Source: Marivita lacus (lineage in GTDB: Bacteria; Pseudomonadota; Alphaproteobacteria; Rhodobacterales; Rhodobacteraceae). From it: 64,000 nt of DNA. The stretch's first letter is position 1, and the number at the start of each line of letters is the position of its first letter. The stretch spans positions 62,001-126,000 of the forward strand of contig NZ_BMFC01000007.1 in assembly GCF_014637725.1 (NCBI RefSeq), given 5' to 3'. Under the pieces are notes generated by a model that did no database searches, was not told the DNA's origin, and worked only from the letters and a program-made list of their open reading frames with translations. Of the stretch, positions 16,356 through 27,100 are shown piece by piece. The translations under genes were made by a program, and so were the position numbers.

Positions 16356-17321
16356 ATGTACGTTTTTTCCAATCCGGTTGGGGCCGGTTCGCTTTGGTTT
16401 CACAATCTGGCCACGGCAGATGGAACACCGGTCGGCTATGATCCCCAAGCGCGGGCGTTCATTCCGACTTTGCAGTTCTGCGCCAACCGGGAGCTCCTGG
16501 GGTGCAACTGGATTGCACCAGAGCCAGGAGCGCTATGCCGATCCTGTGCAATGACAACGATTTCACCGGACACCTCCATTCCCAACGCTCTGTCCAACTG
16601 GGCGCAGACCGAGGCTGCGAAGCGGTGGGCACTCGACAATCTGGGTCGCTGGCACTGGTTCCGCCCCGAGGACCCGGGAACGCCTCCAGTCTTTCACATG
16701 CTCGCCGACGGACCGACGCCTGTCGCCATGGGACATGTAAACGGCGTGGTCACCATCAGCGTGGCCGAAGCGGATCCGGTCCTCAGCACAACGCGTCGTG
16801 AGGCGCTTGAGGAACCTTACCGAACCATGATCGGTCACATGCGCCACGAAATCGCGCATATGCTCTGGTGGCGCCTCAGTCTGCGGACCGATTTCCTCGA
16901 GGCATTTCGGGCCGTGTTCGGCGATGAACGCGAGGATTATTCAGCCGCGCTGCAACGTCACTACAGCAATGGCCCACCCGAGGACTGGAACCAGAATTAC
17001 CTGACAACCTATGCGTCGGCGCACCCGCACGAAGACTGGGCGGAGACGGCCGCGCATCTGTTGCACCTGACCGATATCACCGACAGCGCCGTATCGGCAG
17101 GCTTCTCGTTGGCGGCCTTGCCCTATCCGGACTGGGATCCCTACTCGGAACCTGACGCCATATCCTTGATCCAGGTCGCGATTTCAGTTGTTACCGGGGT
17201 CAACCACATCAATCGCTCCATGGGACTGGCGGACGTCTATCCATTCATGATTTCCCATGCAGCCCAGAAAAAACTGGCCTTTGTGCATGAATGGCTGCGC
17301 AGAGGGGCACAAGGCAGGTAG
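16356..17321 (+). CDS. Putative zinc-dependent metallopeptidase with N-terminal zinc ribbon
   Basis: The 321-residue protein has an N-terminal cysteine-rich part (CANRELLGC then LCRSC, about residues 43-65) that fits a zinc ribbon, and a gluzincin HExxH motif in RHEIAHMLWW (His164, Glu165, His168). A possible third ligand lies in HPHEDWAETAAHLLH about 65 residues later. This is the architecture of the 'putative zinc-binding metallo-peptidase' family found in proteobacteria, whose substrates are not known. It has no signal peptide and is probably cytoplasmic. It is monocistronic, flanked by long intergenic regions on both sides. Confidence 0.8.
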   Translation: MYVFSNPVGAGSLWFHNLATADGTPVGYDPQARAFIPTLQFCANRELLGCNWIAPEPGALCRSCAMTTISPDTSIPNALSNWAQTEAAKRWALDNLGRWHWFRPEDPGTPPVFHMLADGPTPVAMGHVNGVVTISVAEADPVLSTTRREALEEPYRTMIGHMRHEIAHMLWWRLSLRTDFLEAFRAVFGDEREDYSAALQRHYSNGPPEDWNQNYLTTYASAHPHEDWAETAAHLLHLTDITDSAVSAGFSLAALPYPDWDPYSEPDAISLIQVAISVVTGVNHINRSMGLADVYPFMISHAAQKKLAFVHEWLRRGAQGR

Positions 17322-17767
17322 ACGGTTTTTTCCCTAATAGGTGACCAAATCCGGTTCTGTCAGACCCCCTCTTCGGGCCATTATGTGAGGTGCACACAAT
17401 GCCCGAGGAGGGGAGATGGAGTGCTGCGAATACCGCTGACTGCCTGATCTCTGCTCGGTTTCGGTGAATGTTTTTCACAGGCTAGACGTGTTTTTAGCCG
17501 TGTTGGCATCCCAGCCAGACGGCCATTGGGATGATTGCCATTGAATGGCTCCAGAGCCCCTGCGTCTCCGTGCATCTACACTTTGGGTTTCCCAGGTCGA
17601 CCAGCCGGGGAAACCGCACCCGACACCTGTGCTGCTGCGTCCTGTTCGAGCCCGTTTTGCGAAGGACAAAAGCAATGCGACCAGCAGATCTGGAATGATC
17701 GTTCCGAATATGCCTAACTGTGGTCAGGATGCCCGCCAGACGAGGCACGCACACAGAGAGGTCACCC
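17322..17767 (+). other. Intergenic region upstream of ABC operon
   Basis: About 445 bases without a convincing gene; short ORFs here look like chance frames. It holds a long inverted repeat (17365-17413) and should contain the promoter of the ABC transporter operon. Confidence 0.5.
17365..17413. repeat. Long imperfect inverted repeat
   Basis: The arms 17365-17387 and 17393-17413 pair over about 20 positions with few mismatches around a 5-base loop; the matching parts are CCCCTC, CGGGC and ATT-TGTG. It could end the metallopeptidase transcript (no T run follows) or serve as an operator or RNA structure upstream of the transporter operon. Confidence 0.45.
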
Positions 17768-19342
17768 ATGGTCAGAATGACATTTTCCACGGCCGCAATG
17801 GCGCTTGGCACAACCCTGCTTTGCGCCCTGCCCGTTGCCGCTGAAACCTTCCGTTGGGCCGGTACAACCGATCCGCAGACAATGGATCCGCATGCGGTCA
17901 ACGCCGCGCCGGTCCTGTCCTTTCTCAACAATGTCTACGAAGGCCTCGTACGGCGTGGCCCCGAGATGGGTATCGAGCCGTCCCTCGCAACATCCTGGGA
18001 GGCGCTGCCGGATGGCGCGGGCTGGCGCTTTACCCTGCGTGAAGGTGTGACTTTCCATGACGGAGCGGCATTTAACGCAGACGACGTTATCTTTTCCTAT
18101 GAGCGCGCAATCTCAGAGCCGTCGGACGTCAAATCCTGGTTTGCCTCGATCACCGAGGTGGTCCGCGTCGATGATTTCACAGTGGATTTCCTGACATCCG
18201 CGCCAAACCCGCTTTTCCCCGGCTCGATTGCCAACTTCATGATCCTCGATGCGGATTGGGCCACGACAAACAGCGCCGATCTGCCTGCACGCGATGCCGA
18301 AAACCATGCGACGCGGAATGCCAATGGCACCGGTCCCTTTGTGCTGTCCTCGCGCGATCCGGGGATCGAGACCCGTCTGACCCCGCATGCAGGTTGGTGG
18401 GACAGCGCGCAGCACAACGTGACCGAGGCCGTCTTTACGCCGATCGGCAACCCGGCCACCGGCCTCGCGGCACTTCTGTCCGGCGAGATCGATTTCATCT
18501 CGCCGATCCCGTTGCAGGACGTCGAACAGGTCGAAAGCCGCGACGGGTTCAAGGTGCTCGCGGGTCTTGAGACAAGGGTGATCATGCTCGGTTTCGGGCA
18601 TGACCATGACACGCTCAAATATTCGGATGAGACCAATGACACCAACCCGTTCCTCGATCCGCGCGTGCGCCTTGCCGTGGCTCAAGCCATCGAGGTGGAT
18701 ACGATCGACCGGGTGATCATGCGCGGTGCCGCTGAACCGGCCAGCCAGCTTTTGCCTGCGGGCCTGTCTGGCTTTTCGGACGAACATGCAGACCGTCCGG
18801 ATTTTGATGCGGAAGCCGCAAAGGCCCTTCTGGCTGAAGCGGGATATGCGGATGGGTTTTCCTTTGGCCTGATGTGCACCAATGACCGCTACATCAACGA
18901 CGAGGCTGTGTGCCGGGCAGTTGCCTCCATGCTGGCCCGCATCGGGGTAACGGCGAATGTCAACGCCATGCCTGTGCGTGGCTATTGGGACGAACTGCGT
19001 GCTGACAATTTCGACATGTATCTGCTGGGCTGGTCGCCGGGCACGTTTGACGCCGAGCACCCGATCCGCTTTCTTGCGCATACGCCGACAGAGCGGCTGG
19101 GCACATGGAACTTCGGTGGCTATTCTAGCGCCAGGATCGACGAACTGCTTGAGCCCATCCAGCAGGAAATCGACGAGGCCGCACGTCAGGCCATGATCGA
19201 TGAAGTGGCAGGCATCCTGCAACAGGATGTCGCCTATGTGCCGCTTTACACCGAGCCACTGATCTGGGCGATGAAGGACAGCATCGACGTGGTGCAGCGC
19301 CCCGACAACTTCTTCATGCTGCGCTGGGTTTCGGTGAACTGA
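17768..19342 (+). CDS. ABC transporter substrate-binding protein, family 5 (peptide/nickel type)
   Basis: From ATG 17768 (after GAGAGG) the protein has a Sec signal peptide (TFSTAAMALGTTLLCALPVAAE) and then the SBP_bac_5 fold: ETFRWAGTTDPQTMDPH, SFLNNVYEGLVRRGP, LREGVTFHDGAAFNADDVIFSYERA. It is a periplasmic receptor for oligopeptides or similar polar solutes. It heads an operon with two permeases and a fused ATPase, with 19 bases to the next start. The ligand cannot be predicted from sequence. Confidence 0.92.
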   Translation: MVRMTFSTAAMALGTTLLCALPVAAETFRWAGTTDPQTMDPHAVNAAPVLSFLNNVYEGLVRRGPEMGIEPSLATSWEALPDGAGWRFTLREGVTFHDGAAFNADDVIFSYERAISEPSDVKSWFASITEVVRVDDFTVDFLTSAPNPLFPGSIANFMILDADWATTNSADLPARDAENHATRNANGTGPFVLSSRDPGIETRLTPHAGWWDSAQHNVTEAVFTPIGNPATGLAALLSGEIDFISPIPLQDVEQVESRDGFKVLAGLETRVIMLGFGHDHDTLKYSDETNDTNPFLDPRVRLAVAQAIEVDTIDRVIMRGAAEPASQLLPAGLSGFSDEHADRPDFDAEAAKALLAEAGYADGFSFGLMCTNDRYINDEAVCRAVASMLARIGVTANVNAMPVRGYWDELRADNFDMYLLGWSPGTFDAEHPIRFLAHTPTERLGTWNFGGYSSARIDELLEPIQQEIDEAARQAMIDEVAGILQQDVAYVPLYTEPLIWAMKDSIDVVQRPDNFFMLRWVSVN

Positions 19343-19361
19343 GGCGACAGGAGGCAAGGTG

Positions 19362-20336
19362 ATGGTCGGGTATGTCTTGAAGCGGCTGGTTCAGTCCGTC
19401 TTCGTGATGCTGGCCGTCGCCTTCCTTGCCTTTTCCCTGTTCACCTTTGTCGGCGACCCGATCAGCCAGATGACTGGGGTCGAGACATCGCTGGAAGATC
19501 AGGCCCGGCTCAGCAAGGAACTGGGCCTGAACGATCCGTTCTTCGTGCAGTTCATCCGCTTTATCGGTGACATGCTGCGCGGTGATTTTGGCTATTCCTT
19601 TCGTACGCGTGAACCTATCGGAGAGATGCTGCTCACCCGCCTGCCCGCCACGCTGGAGCTGGGCACTGTCGCTCTCGTGATCTCGCTGATCGCGGGCATT
19701 CCTGCCGGCATCTACACGGCGCTGCGTCCACGTGGCTTGGTCAGCCAAACGATCCTGATCAGCACTCTGATCGGGGTGTCGATCCCGACCTTCGTCATCG
19801 GCATCCTGCTCATCTTCCTCTTTGGCGTGCAATTGGGCTGGCTGCCCACTTTCGGGCGCAGCGGCACAGTCGAGATCGGCTGGTGGCGCTCATCGCTCTT
19901 TACCGCGGAGGGCTGGCGCTCACTCGTGCTGCCTGCGCTGACGCTGGGCCTGTTCCAACTCACGCTGACGATGCGGCTGGTGCGTGCGCAGATGATGGAG
20001 GTGATGCGCACGGACCACATCCGCTTTGCCATCGCGCGGGGCGTGCCGTGGCAGAGCATCCGTTACCGCCATGCATTATCCAACACGATGATCCCGGTCA
20101 TCACCATCATCGGGCTGCAATTCGGCGGCGTGATCGCCTTTTCCATCGTCACCGAAAGCGTTTTTCAATGGCCCGGCATGGGTTTGCTGTTTCTGGAATC
20201 GATCCGCTTTGTCGATATTCCGGTGATGAGCGTCTACCTCGTGGTCATCGCCTTCTTCTTTGTCCTGATCAACCTGCTGGTCGATCTGCTCTACGTGGTG
20301 ATCGACCCCCGCCTCCGCGTGAGGGAGAGCGCATGA
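19362..20336 (+). CDS. ABC transporter permease, DppB/OppB type
   Basis: Six predicted membrane helices begin at VGYVLKRLVQSVFVMLAVAF, the classic start of DppB-type permeases. The cytoplasmic EAA loop is in RTDHIRFAIARGVPWQSIRYRHALSN. GGAGG lies 7 bases before ATG 19362 (an in-frame GTG at 19359 is possible). It overlaps the next permease by 4 bases. It works with the DppC-type subunit to form the pore. Confidence 0.92.
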   Translation: MVGYVLKRLVQSVFVMLAVAFLAFSLFTFVGDPISQMTGVETSLEDQARLSKELGLNDPFFVQFIRFIGDMLRGDFGYSFRTREPIGEMLLTRLPATLELGTVALVISLIAGIPAGIYTALRPRGLVSQTILISTLIGVSIPTFVIGILLIFLFGVQLGWLPTFGRSGTVEIGWWRSSLFTAEGWRSLVLPALTLGLFQLTLTMRLVRAQMMEVMRTDHIRFAIARGVPWQSIRYRHALSNTMIPVITIIGLQFGGVIAFSIVTESVFQWPGMGLLFLESIRFVDIPVMSVYLVVIAFFFVLINLLVDLLYVVIDPRLRVRESA

Positions 20337-21241
20337 TGCTCGCCCGCCTAAAGCGTTCCGAAGGGATATGGCTGTTCTCGCGAAGCCCAGCCGCACTCCT
20401 TGCTGCCATCGTGACTTTGGTGATCGTTCTCGGTGCCTTGCTCGCACCATGGATTGCGCCCACGAACCCCTATGATCTTGCCTCGTTCTCGCTGATCGAC
20501 GGTTTGCTGCCGCCCGTCTGGGAGGCAGGTGGAGACGCGCGCTTCGTGCTGGGCACCGACGATCAGGGCCGCGATATGTTGTCGTCGATCCTCTATGGTG
20601 CCCGGCTATCCCTGTCGATTGCGGCGATGGCCATGGCGGTGGCTTTGGTGCTGGGTGTCGGGCTGGGACTGGCCGCAGGCTATTTCGGCGGGCGGTTCGA
20701 TGCGATCGTCATGCGGATCGCAGATGTGCAGCTTGCGCTGCCTGCCATCCTGACCGCTCTTTTGATCGACGGTATTTCGCGCGGGATACTGCCCCGCGAT
20801 CTGCATGACGATCTGCGCATCGCTGTGATCACTCTGGCCATCGCGCTGTCGCTTTGGGTCAATTTCGCCCGAACCGCGCGGGCCTCGGTCTTTGTCGAAC
20901 GCAACAAGGATTACGTGCAGGCGGCAATCATGATGGGCCAACATCCGCTGCGCATCATGCTGCGGCATATCCTGCCCAATATCGTTGGCCCCCTGCTGGT
21001 GATTGCCACGGTGGACCTTGCCTCGGCGATCCTGCTGGAGGCGACCTTGTCCTTTCTTGGCGTAGGCCTGCCTGCGGATTCACCCTCGCTCGGCACATTG
21101 ATCCGCATCGGGATGCAGTACCTGCTTTCGGGCGAGTGGTGGATCCTCTGGATACCGACGCTGTTCCTCGTGGTGCTTGTCGTGGCCATCAACCTGCTGG
21201 GTGATTTCCTGCGCAACCTTTTCAACCCGAGCCTGCGCTGA
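20333..21241 (+). CDS. ABC transporter permease, DppC/OppC type
   Basis: This 302-residue permease starts in an ATGA overlap with the previous gene. It shows the DppC N-terminal helix (LLAAIVTLVIVLGALLAPWI), the periplasmic signature LGTDDQGRDMLSSILYGARLSL and the EAA loop RNKDYVQAAIMMGQHPLRIMLRHILPN, then SFLGVGLPADSPSLGTLI. It is the second pore subunit of the transporter. A much longer frame open upstream (to 19883) is a shadow of the first permease. Confidence 0.92.
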   Translation: MMLARLKRSEGIWLFSRSPAALLAAIVTLVIVLGALLAPWIAPTNPYDLASFSLIDGLLPPVWEAGGDARFVLGTDDQGRDMLSSILYGARLSLSIAAMAMAVALVLGVGLGLAAGYFGGRFDAIVMRIADVQLALPAILTALLIDGISRGILPRDLHDDLRIAVITLAIALSLWVNFARTARASVFVERNKDYVQAAIMMGQHPLRIMLRHILPNIVGPLLVIATVDLASAILLEATLSFLGVGLPADSPSLGTLIRIGMQYLLSGEWWILWIPTLFLVVLVVAINLLGDFLRNLFNPSLR

Positions 21242-22980
21242 TGTTGAAGGTCGAGGGTCTTTGCGTGCAGTTTAAGCACCGGGGTGGCGCATCGCTTGCG
21301 GTCGAGAATGTGTCGCTCGATGTCGCACAGGGCGAAATTCACGGGCTTGTGGGTGAATCCGGTGCTGGCAAATCCACCATCGGAGCCGCCATCATGGGCC
21401 TGTTGCCCGCCGCCGGAGAGATTGCCGCGGGCACGCTGATGCTGGGTGACACCGACCTGCGGCGCCTGAGCCCGGTCGAAGCGCATCGCCTGCGCGGCAA
21501 GCGGATCTCCATGATCTTTCAGGATCCGCAAACCAGTCTCAACCCGCTGATGACCATCGAGGCGCAGTTGATCGAAACGATCCTTGCGCATGAGGACATC
21601 TCCACGGATGCAGCGCGCAGGCGGGCAATTGATCTACTGGAAGAGATCGGCATTGCAAATGCCGAAACGCGCATCCGGGCCTACCCGCATCAATTCTCGG
21701 GCGGGATGCGGCAGCGGGTGGTGATCGCGCTGGCGCTCTGTACCAATCCCGAACTGATCATCGCGGATGAACCGACAACCGCGCTTGATGTTGCGGTCCA
21801 GGCGCAGGTGCTGGATTTGATCCGGCGCTTGGCCAGAACGCGCGGTGTGGGGTTTATCCTCATAACCCACGACATCGGTGTGATTGCACAGGTGTCGGAC
21901 CGCGTTACGGTGCTGCGCGGTGGCAAGGTGATGGAGCAAGGCGAAACCGCCCGCGTGCTCGGTCAGCCCGAACACGCCTATACCACCGCGCTGATGGCTG
22001 CCGTACCCCCTCTGGGGCGACGGCTCGACCGGTTTCGCCTGCCGCGTGTCGCGGGTGAGGCGGAGATTGCCACACAGGTGGACCTGGCCCGCGAGGCCGA
22101 GGATTGGCTGATGGCTGGCACGGGCACAGGACCTGGACCCGCGCTTGATATATCCGGGATCACGGTGCGGTTCCGCGGCGAGCGGCGTGGCCTCTTCGGT
22201 GCGCGCGAGGATTTCACGGCGCTTGAAGATGTCTCGCTGTCGGTGCGCCCCGGCACGGTCATGGGGCTGGTGGGGGAAAGCGGATCCGGAAAATCAACGC
22301 TGGCCAAGGTCATCGCAGCGCTTGTGCAGCCTGTCAAAGGCGACATGCGTCTGGATGGTGCGCGCCTGCCGCCAATGCGGTCACGGGCGCGCTCTGATCC
22401 GTCGCGGCGGATGGTCCAGATGGTGTTCCAGGATCCCTATTCCAGCCTCAATTCCCGCCACCGCGTGATCGACATCCTGTCCGAGCCGCTCTGGCTCTAC
22501 GGTCTTGAACGCGACGCCGCGCGGCGTGACCGTCTGGCGCGGGCGATGCTGGGCTTGGTCGGGCTGATGCCCGAGGCGGCAGACCGCTACCCGCACCAGT
22601 TCTCGGGCGGTCAGCGGCAGCGTATCGCCGTGGCGCGCGCGCTTCTGTCCCGCCCCGGACTGCTGCTTTGTGACGAGCCGACAAGCGCGCTGGATGTGTC
22701 GATCCAGGCGCAGATCCTGAACCTGCTCAAGGACATGCAGGCGCGGTTCGGCCTGACCACCTTGTTCATCAGCCACAACCTTGCCGTGGTGCGCCAGATG
22801 TCGGACGATATCGCGGTGCTCAAGGATGGCCGGCTGGTAGAAACCGGCCTGTCGGAGGCCTTCTTTGCCGCGCCGACCGCGTCCTACTCGCGTGATCTGC
22901 TGGCCCAGACACCAACCGTGCGCTTTGACGGTGAGACATCCCCCGCGACGCGGGCAAAACACTCGATCCGACGCGAATGA
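21241..22980 (+). CDS. ABC transporter ATP-binding protein, fused double ATPase (DppD-DppF type)
   Basis: The 579-residue protein holds two complete nucleotide-binding domains in tandem. Domain 1 has Walker A GESGAGKST, signature FSGGMRQRV and Walker B LIIADEP. Domain 2, from about residue 300, has [18 protein letters not shown] and LLLCDEP. It replaces the separate DppD and DppF subunits and powers uptake. Its ATG overlaps the permease stop by one base. The oligopeptide C-terminal extension after domain 1 is short. Confidence 0.94.
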   Translation: MLKVEGLCVQFKHRGGASLAVENVSLDVAQGEIHGLVGESGAGKSTIGAAIMGLLPAAGEIAAGTLMLGDTDLRRLSPVEAHRLRGKRISMIFQDPQTSLNPLMTIEAQLIETILAHEDISTDAARRRAIDLLEEIGIANAETRIRAYPHQFSGGMRQRVVIALALCTNPELIIADEPTTALDVAVQAQVLDLIRRLARTRGVGFILITHDIGVIAQVSDRVTVLRGGKVMEQGETARVLGQPEHAYTTALMAAVPPLGRRLDRFRLPRVAGEAEIATQVDLAREAEDWLMAGTGTGPGPALDISGITVRFRGERRGLFGAREDFTALEDVSLSVRPGTVMGLVGESGSGKSTLAKVIAALVQPVKGDMRLDGARLPPMRSRARSDPSRRMVQMVFQDPYSSLNSRHRVIDILSEPLWLYGLERDAARRDRLARAMLGLVGLMPEAADRYPHQFSGGQRQRIAVARALLSRPGLLLCDEPTSALDVSIQAQILNLLKDMQARFGLTTLFISHNLAVVRQMSDDIAVLKDGRLVETGLSEAFFAAPTASYSRDLLAQTPTVRFDGETSPATRAKHSIRRE

Positions 22981-22984
22981 GACC

Positions 22985-23587
22985 ATGAGCGCCCAAACCC
23001 CATCACCCCGACCACGCGGCAGGCCAAGGAATGTGGCGCCGGAACAGGCGCTGGAGGCCGCGATGCGTGTGTTCTGGGCAGAGGGCTACGACGCCGCGTC
23101 CATTGACCAGCTTTGCCGCGAGACGCACATGCCGCGGTCCAGCCTGTACCAAATGTATGGGGACAAGGAGGGGTTGTTTCTGGCCGTCATTGCCCATTAC
23201 GTGAAAACGCACCTTGCGCCCCTTACCGATGCCTTGGGTCCATGCGGGACGCTCAAAGCCGATCTCTCCAATTTCTTCAACGAAGTTGTGGCACTCGCCA
23301 CGCGCGACAGCCGCACCCCCGGCTGCCTGATTTCCTGCGTGCTGGCCGAGGTTGCAGGCGCGAATGACGTTTTTCGGCAGGAGCTAGACCGCCGCTTCTC
23401 GGCGCTGGAAAACAAGATTGCGCAGCGCCTCGCTCATGAGGACGCCGCACAGCCGAACTCTGAAACTCAGGCACTGGCCGGCATGCTGGCAGCTGTCGCG
23501 CGCGGCATCATGCTGCGCGCACGCTCGGGGGCCCGACGTGCGGACCTGCACGCGGTTGCGGTGATTGCTGTCAAACGCGCCGTATAA
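22985..23587 (+). CDS. TetR/AcrR-family transcriptional regulator
   Basis: The 200-residue protein has a TetR DNA-binding domain near its start: PEQALEAAMRVFWAEGYDAASIDQLCRETHMPRSSLYQMYGDKEGLF, followed by a helical ligand domain with three cysteines (PGCLISCVLAE). It begins 4 bases after the fused ATPase gene, so it is probably co-transcribed and may regulate the operon in response to the solute. The longer frame from 22865 is not used, because the HTH starts normally from ATG 22985. Confidence 0.9.
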   Translation: MSAQTPSPRPRGRPRNVAPEQALEAAMRVFWAEGYDAASIDQLCRETHMPRSSLYQMYGDKEGLFLAVIAHYVKTHLAPLTDALGPCGTLKADLSNFFNEVVALATRDSRTPGCLISCVLAEVAGANDVFRQELDRRFSALENKIAQRLAHEDAAQPNSETQALAGMLAAVARGIMLRARSGARRADLHAVAVIAVKRAV

Positions 23588-24106
23588 GCGTCGATTGGAC
23601 ATCGATCCCAAAACCGGGCAGCAATTATACCGGTTTTCCGATCCCGCGGGAAATCCGGACGTTCAAAATCATGAAGCGGAAAATTCAAAAAACGCATCCG
23701 GATTGGGCGCACACGGGCAATCCGCACGTCACGGGTCGACGTGATCTCCCAAAATGTCCTCGTTTTTCGTTAGGGTCAGCGACGTTGGCATGCCAAGCCA
23801 GACCTCTCACTGCTTTACGCGCGCTCACACACACGAGACCCAGGCAAGACCTCTGACGCGGGGTCTTGCCTGATACGAATACGCGGCGCGTCCTTGGCCC
23901 CGGCAAAGATGGAGCCGGTCAAAGCTGTGCATGGCGCGGCAGCTCCGAAAGACTGCAGGATCGTTGACCGATACGCAGCCCACGCATAACACTTTTAATA
24001 CTACGTCTCGACGTCGATTCTTTGAACCCCAAGTGTGTCACAGCGCATGCCAAAGCGAAAATTCCGCACCCGCACCGCATGATATAACGAATTTCAGGAA
24101 AGCCCC
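23588..24106 (+). other. Intergenic region before the subtilase gene
   Basis: About 520 bases without a supportable gene; short ORFs (for example 23671-23856) have no protein-like character. It holds the hairpin at 23841-23872, and AT-richer DNA from 23960 that may contain the subtilase promoter. Confidence 0.5.
23841..23872. terminator. 11-bp stem hairpin downstream of TetR gene
   Basis: CAGGCAAGACC pairs perfectly with GGTCTTGCCTG around a 10-base loop. No T run follows on either strand, so it may end the ABC/TetR transcript in a Rho-assisted way, or be a regulatory structure. Confidence 0.4.
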
Positions 24107-27100
24107 ATGTTGATCTCCGAAGAGATTATTGCGCGCTATTATGTTGGCTATTACAACAGAGCCCCCGATCCCGAAGGCTTCGCATTCTGGGTCTCGAATT
24201 TCGAAGCTGGCGTCTCGACGCTCCAGATCGCCAATTTCTTTGCCGACCAGGACGAGACCCGCGCACTTTATCCCTATTTCGCGGACCCGGACAGCGGGAC
24301 ACCGGCGCAGTTCATCACATCCGTCTATCAAAACCTGTTCAATCGCGAACCGGACGCAGAGGGTCTGGAGTTCTGGGTCACCGCGCTGACCAGCGGTGGT
24401 GTGGATACCGGACAGATGATTGAAGCGATCATCGAAGGGGCGAGAACCAATCCCGATTTGGCCGTGGTCCAGAACAAGGTGGCAAGCGCGCTTTATTGGG
24501 AGGATCAGGCCAATAACCTGCCTGATTTTTCCTACGACGCAGGCGCCGCGCAATCGGCGAATTCCGCGCTGTCCGTGGTGACATCCGATCCCGCATCCAT
24601 CCTTACGTCGCAAACGCAGTCAAACCTGTATTTTGCGACCTTGAACGAAGACAAGGGCGATCCCGGTGCGGGTCTGACCACTGACGGCTCCACGGATGAC
24701 AAGCTCGGCATTGCGGGACCGGAGGCGAGTTCTTCGGGAGATTTGTCCATCTCCACGTTCGAGGCTGGCGTTGTGCTGAACCTTTCAGCCTTCCAAAGCG
24801 ATGCGCGCTTTGCCGGCATTGACGGGTCGGGACAGACGGTTGTCGTGATCGATACCGGGATCGACCTCAACCATCCTGCATTCGGGCCCGACACGGATGG
24901 CAACGGGATTTCCGATCGCATCATCTTCAGCCGCGATTTTACGGATGAACGGGATGGCACCGCGAACGATGAAGAAGGGCATGGCACCAACGTCGCGTCC
25001 ATTGTTGCCTCCTCTGCGTCTGCATTCCCCGGCGTCGCACCCGGTGCCAATATCGTCGCCCTGCAAGCGCTCGACAGAACCGGTTTTGGCACCAGCCTGT
25101 GGATCGAGGAAGCCTTGCAGTGGGTCGTGCAACATGCCGAAGCCCTGAACATTGTCGCGGTAAACATGTCGCTGGGGGATTCCTCCAATGGCAACTTTAT
25201 CCAAACCGACCCGATCTATGGCGACGAGTTGAGTGCGCTGGCCAACCAGCTCGGCGTGACAACCATTGTCGCTGCCGGCAACGCCTATGCGGAGTTTCAG
25301 GTTGAAGGGGCCAGCTCGCTGTCTCGCGATCCCAACACGATCGCAATAGGCGCGATCGGAGGGACGTCCGCCACACTCGACGACGTGACGTTCTTTTCGC
25401 AGCGCTCGTCTGTGATACCGACGATTTTTGCACCCGGTGCGGAGATCAACGGTGCAGCTCCCGGCGGTGGGACCGCGGCGTCGTCCGGCACCAGCCAGGC
25501 CGCGCCGCATGTGGCAGGCATGGTGGCACTGGCCCAACAACTTGCCCAGCAAGAACTTGGCAGATCCTTGAGCCCAAGCGAGATCGCAAGCCTGCTGATC
25601 CAAACCGGTGATCGGTTTGTTGATGATGAAACCCCCGACGACCGCGTTATCAACACGAACAATACCTATGTGCGCGCCGACATGTTCGATTTGGGAGAGG
25701 CGATCCTGGCACTTTCCGGTGCAGCTCCCGGCGGCGGCGGCGGGTCCACACCACCACCCGCCGGCAATGACATTCCCGGCACGATTTCCACGGACGCGAC
25801 CGTGGTGGTCGGCACGCCGGTGAGCAGCCAAATCGATTTCGCCAGTGATGAAGATTACTTCGCAGTCACTTTGACCCCCGGCGATTATGAAATTTCGCTC
25901 AAAGGGGCCGCCTCGGGTGGTGGGACCTTGAGCGATCCATACCTCACGCTTCTGAACGGATCGGGTACCTTCATTGCACAAAACGACGATGGCGGCACCG
26001 GGTTGGACTCTCTGATCGAATTTACAGTCAGCACCGGTGGCACCTATTTTATCAACGCAAGCGCGTTCGGCTCTGCAACGGGGACTTACTCGCTCGAGGT
26101 GGTGCAGACAGGACAGGGCAATACCGGCGAGATCGGTGATACGTTCAGCACCGCAGGGCGTCTCAATGTCGGCTCCAGTGTGACAAGCGCGCTTGAATTT
26201 GGCGCTGACCGCGACTGGTTCGCAATCGATCTGATCGCAGGTCAAACCTACACCTTCGATCTGATCGGGGATACCCTGTCCGACCCATATCTCTACCTTT
26301 ACAACAACAGCGGTGCGGTTGTGGCGGCTGATGATGATGGGGGTGAGGGGTTCAACTCCAGTCTGACATTCACCGCGGCCCGAACCGGTACGTTCTATCT
26401 GTCGGCGGAAGCGTTTCTCTCGAGCCAAACCGGCACATATACCCTGTTGGCCTCCGGGCAGAACGCAAACCGCGATGACTTCTCTGCCAACCCGGACACA
26501 TCCGGCTTTATCGATGCAGTTGCAGGGCAGGTCGTTGGATCGCTTGAAATCGCGGGCGACCGGGACTGGTTCCGGGTCGATCTCGAGGCAGGCAGCGCCT
26601 ATGATTTCGGGCTTGAGGGCAGTGGTTCGGGGACGTCTTTGCGCGATCCCTATCTCTATCTCTATGACAGCCAGGGCAATCTTGTGGCCTCGAATGATGA
26701 CGGTGGTGACGGTCTGAATTCGCTGCTCAGCTATTCTGCAATCAGCACCCAAACCTATTATCTGGAGGCGGCCGCCTTTGGCGATGCGAGTTCCGGAGAC
26801 TACGCACTGAGCGCTGTCCGCACCAGTGGCAGTGGAAACACGGGCGTGGATGTCCCGGGCAATCCAACGAGCACGGTCAATATCGCTCCGGGACAAACCA
26901 TCATCGGCACAATCGATGCACCTGGGGACACGGACTGGTACGGGGTCAACGTCGTTGCGGGTCAGACCTACCAATTCGGCCTGACACCGAGCGGCGCCAA
27001 TCCGATTGCAGACCCTTACCTGACCTTGTGGGATGGGCAGGGCAATTTCATCACGCTGAACGACGATTTTGACGGGTTGAACTCCGTCATCGAATTTACC

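Noticed and set aside
15888-16448. Minus-strand ORF of 186 codons in the AT-rich region
   Set aside because: It spans both AT-rich non-coding DNA and the start of the metallopeptidase gene, has no usable ribosome site and no protein-like pattern.
19883-20332. Upstream extension of the second permease frame
   Set aside because: It overlaps the first permease in another frame; a normal DppC-type N terminus begins at ATG 20333 in an ATGA overlap.
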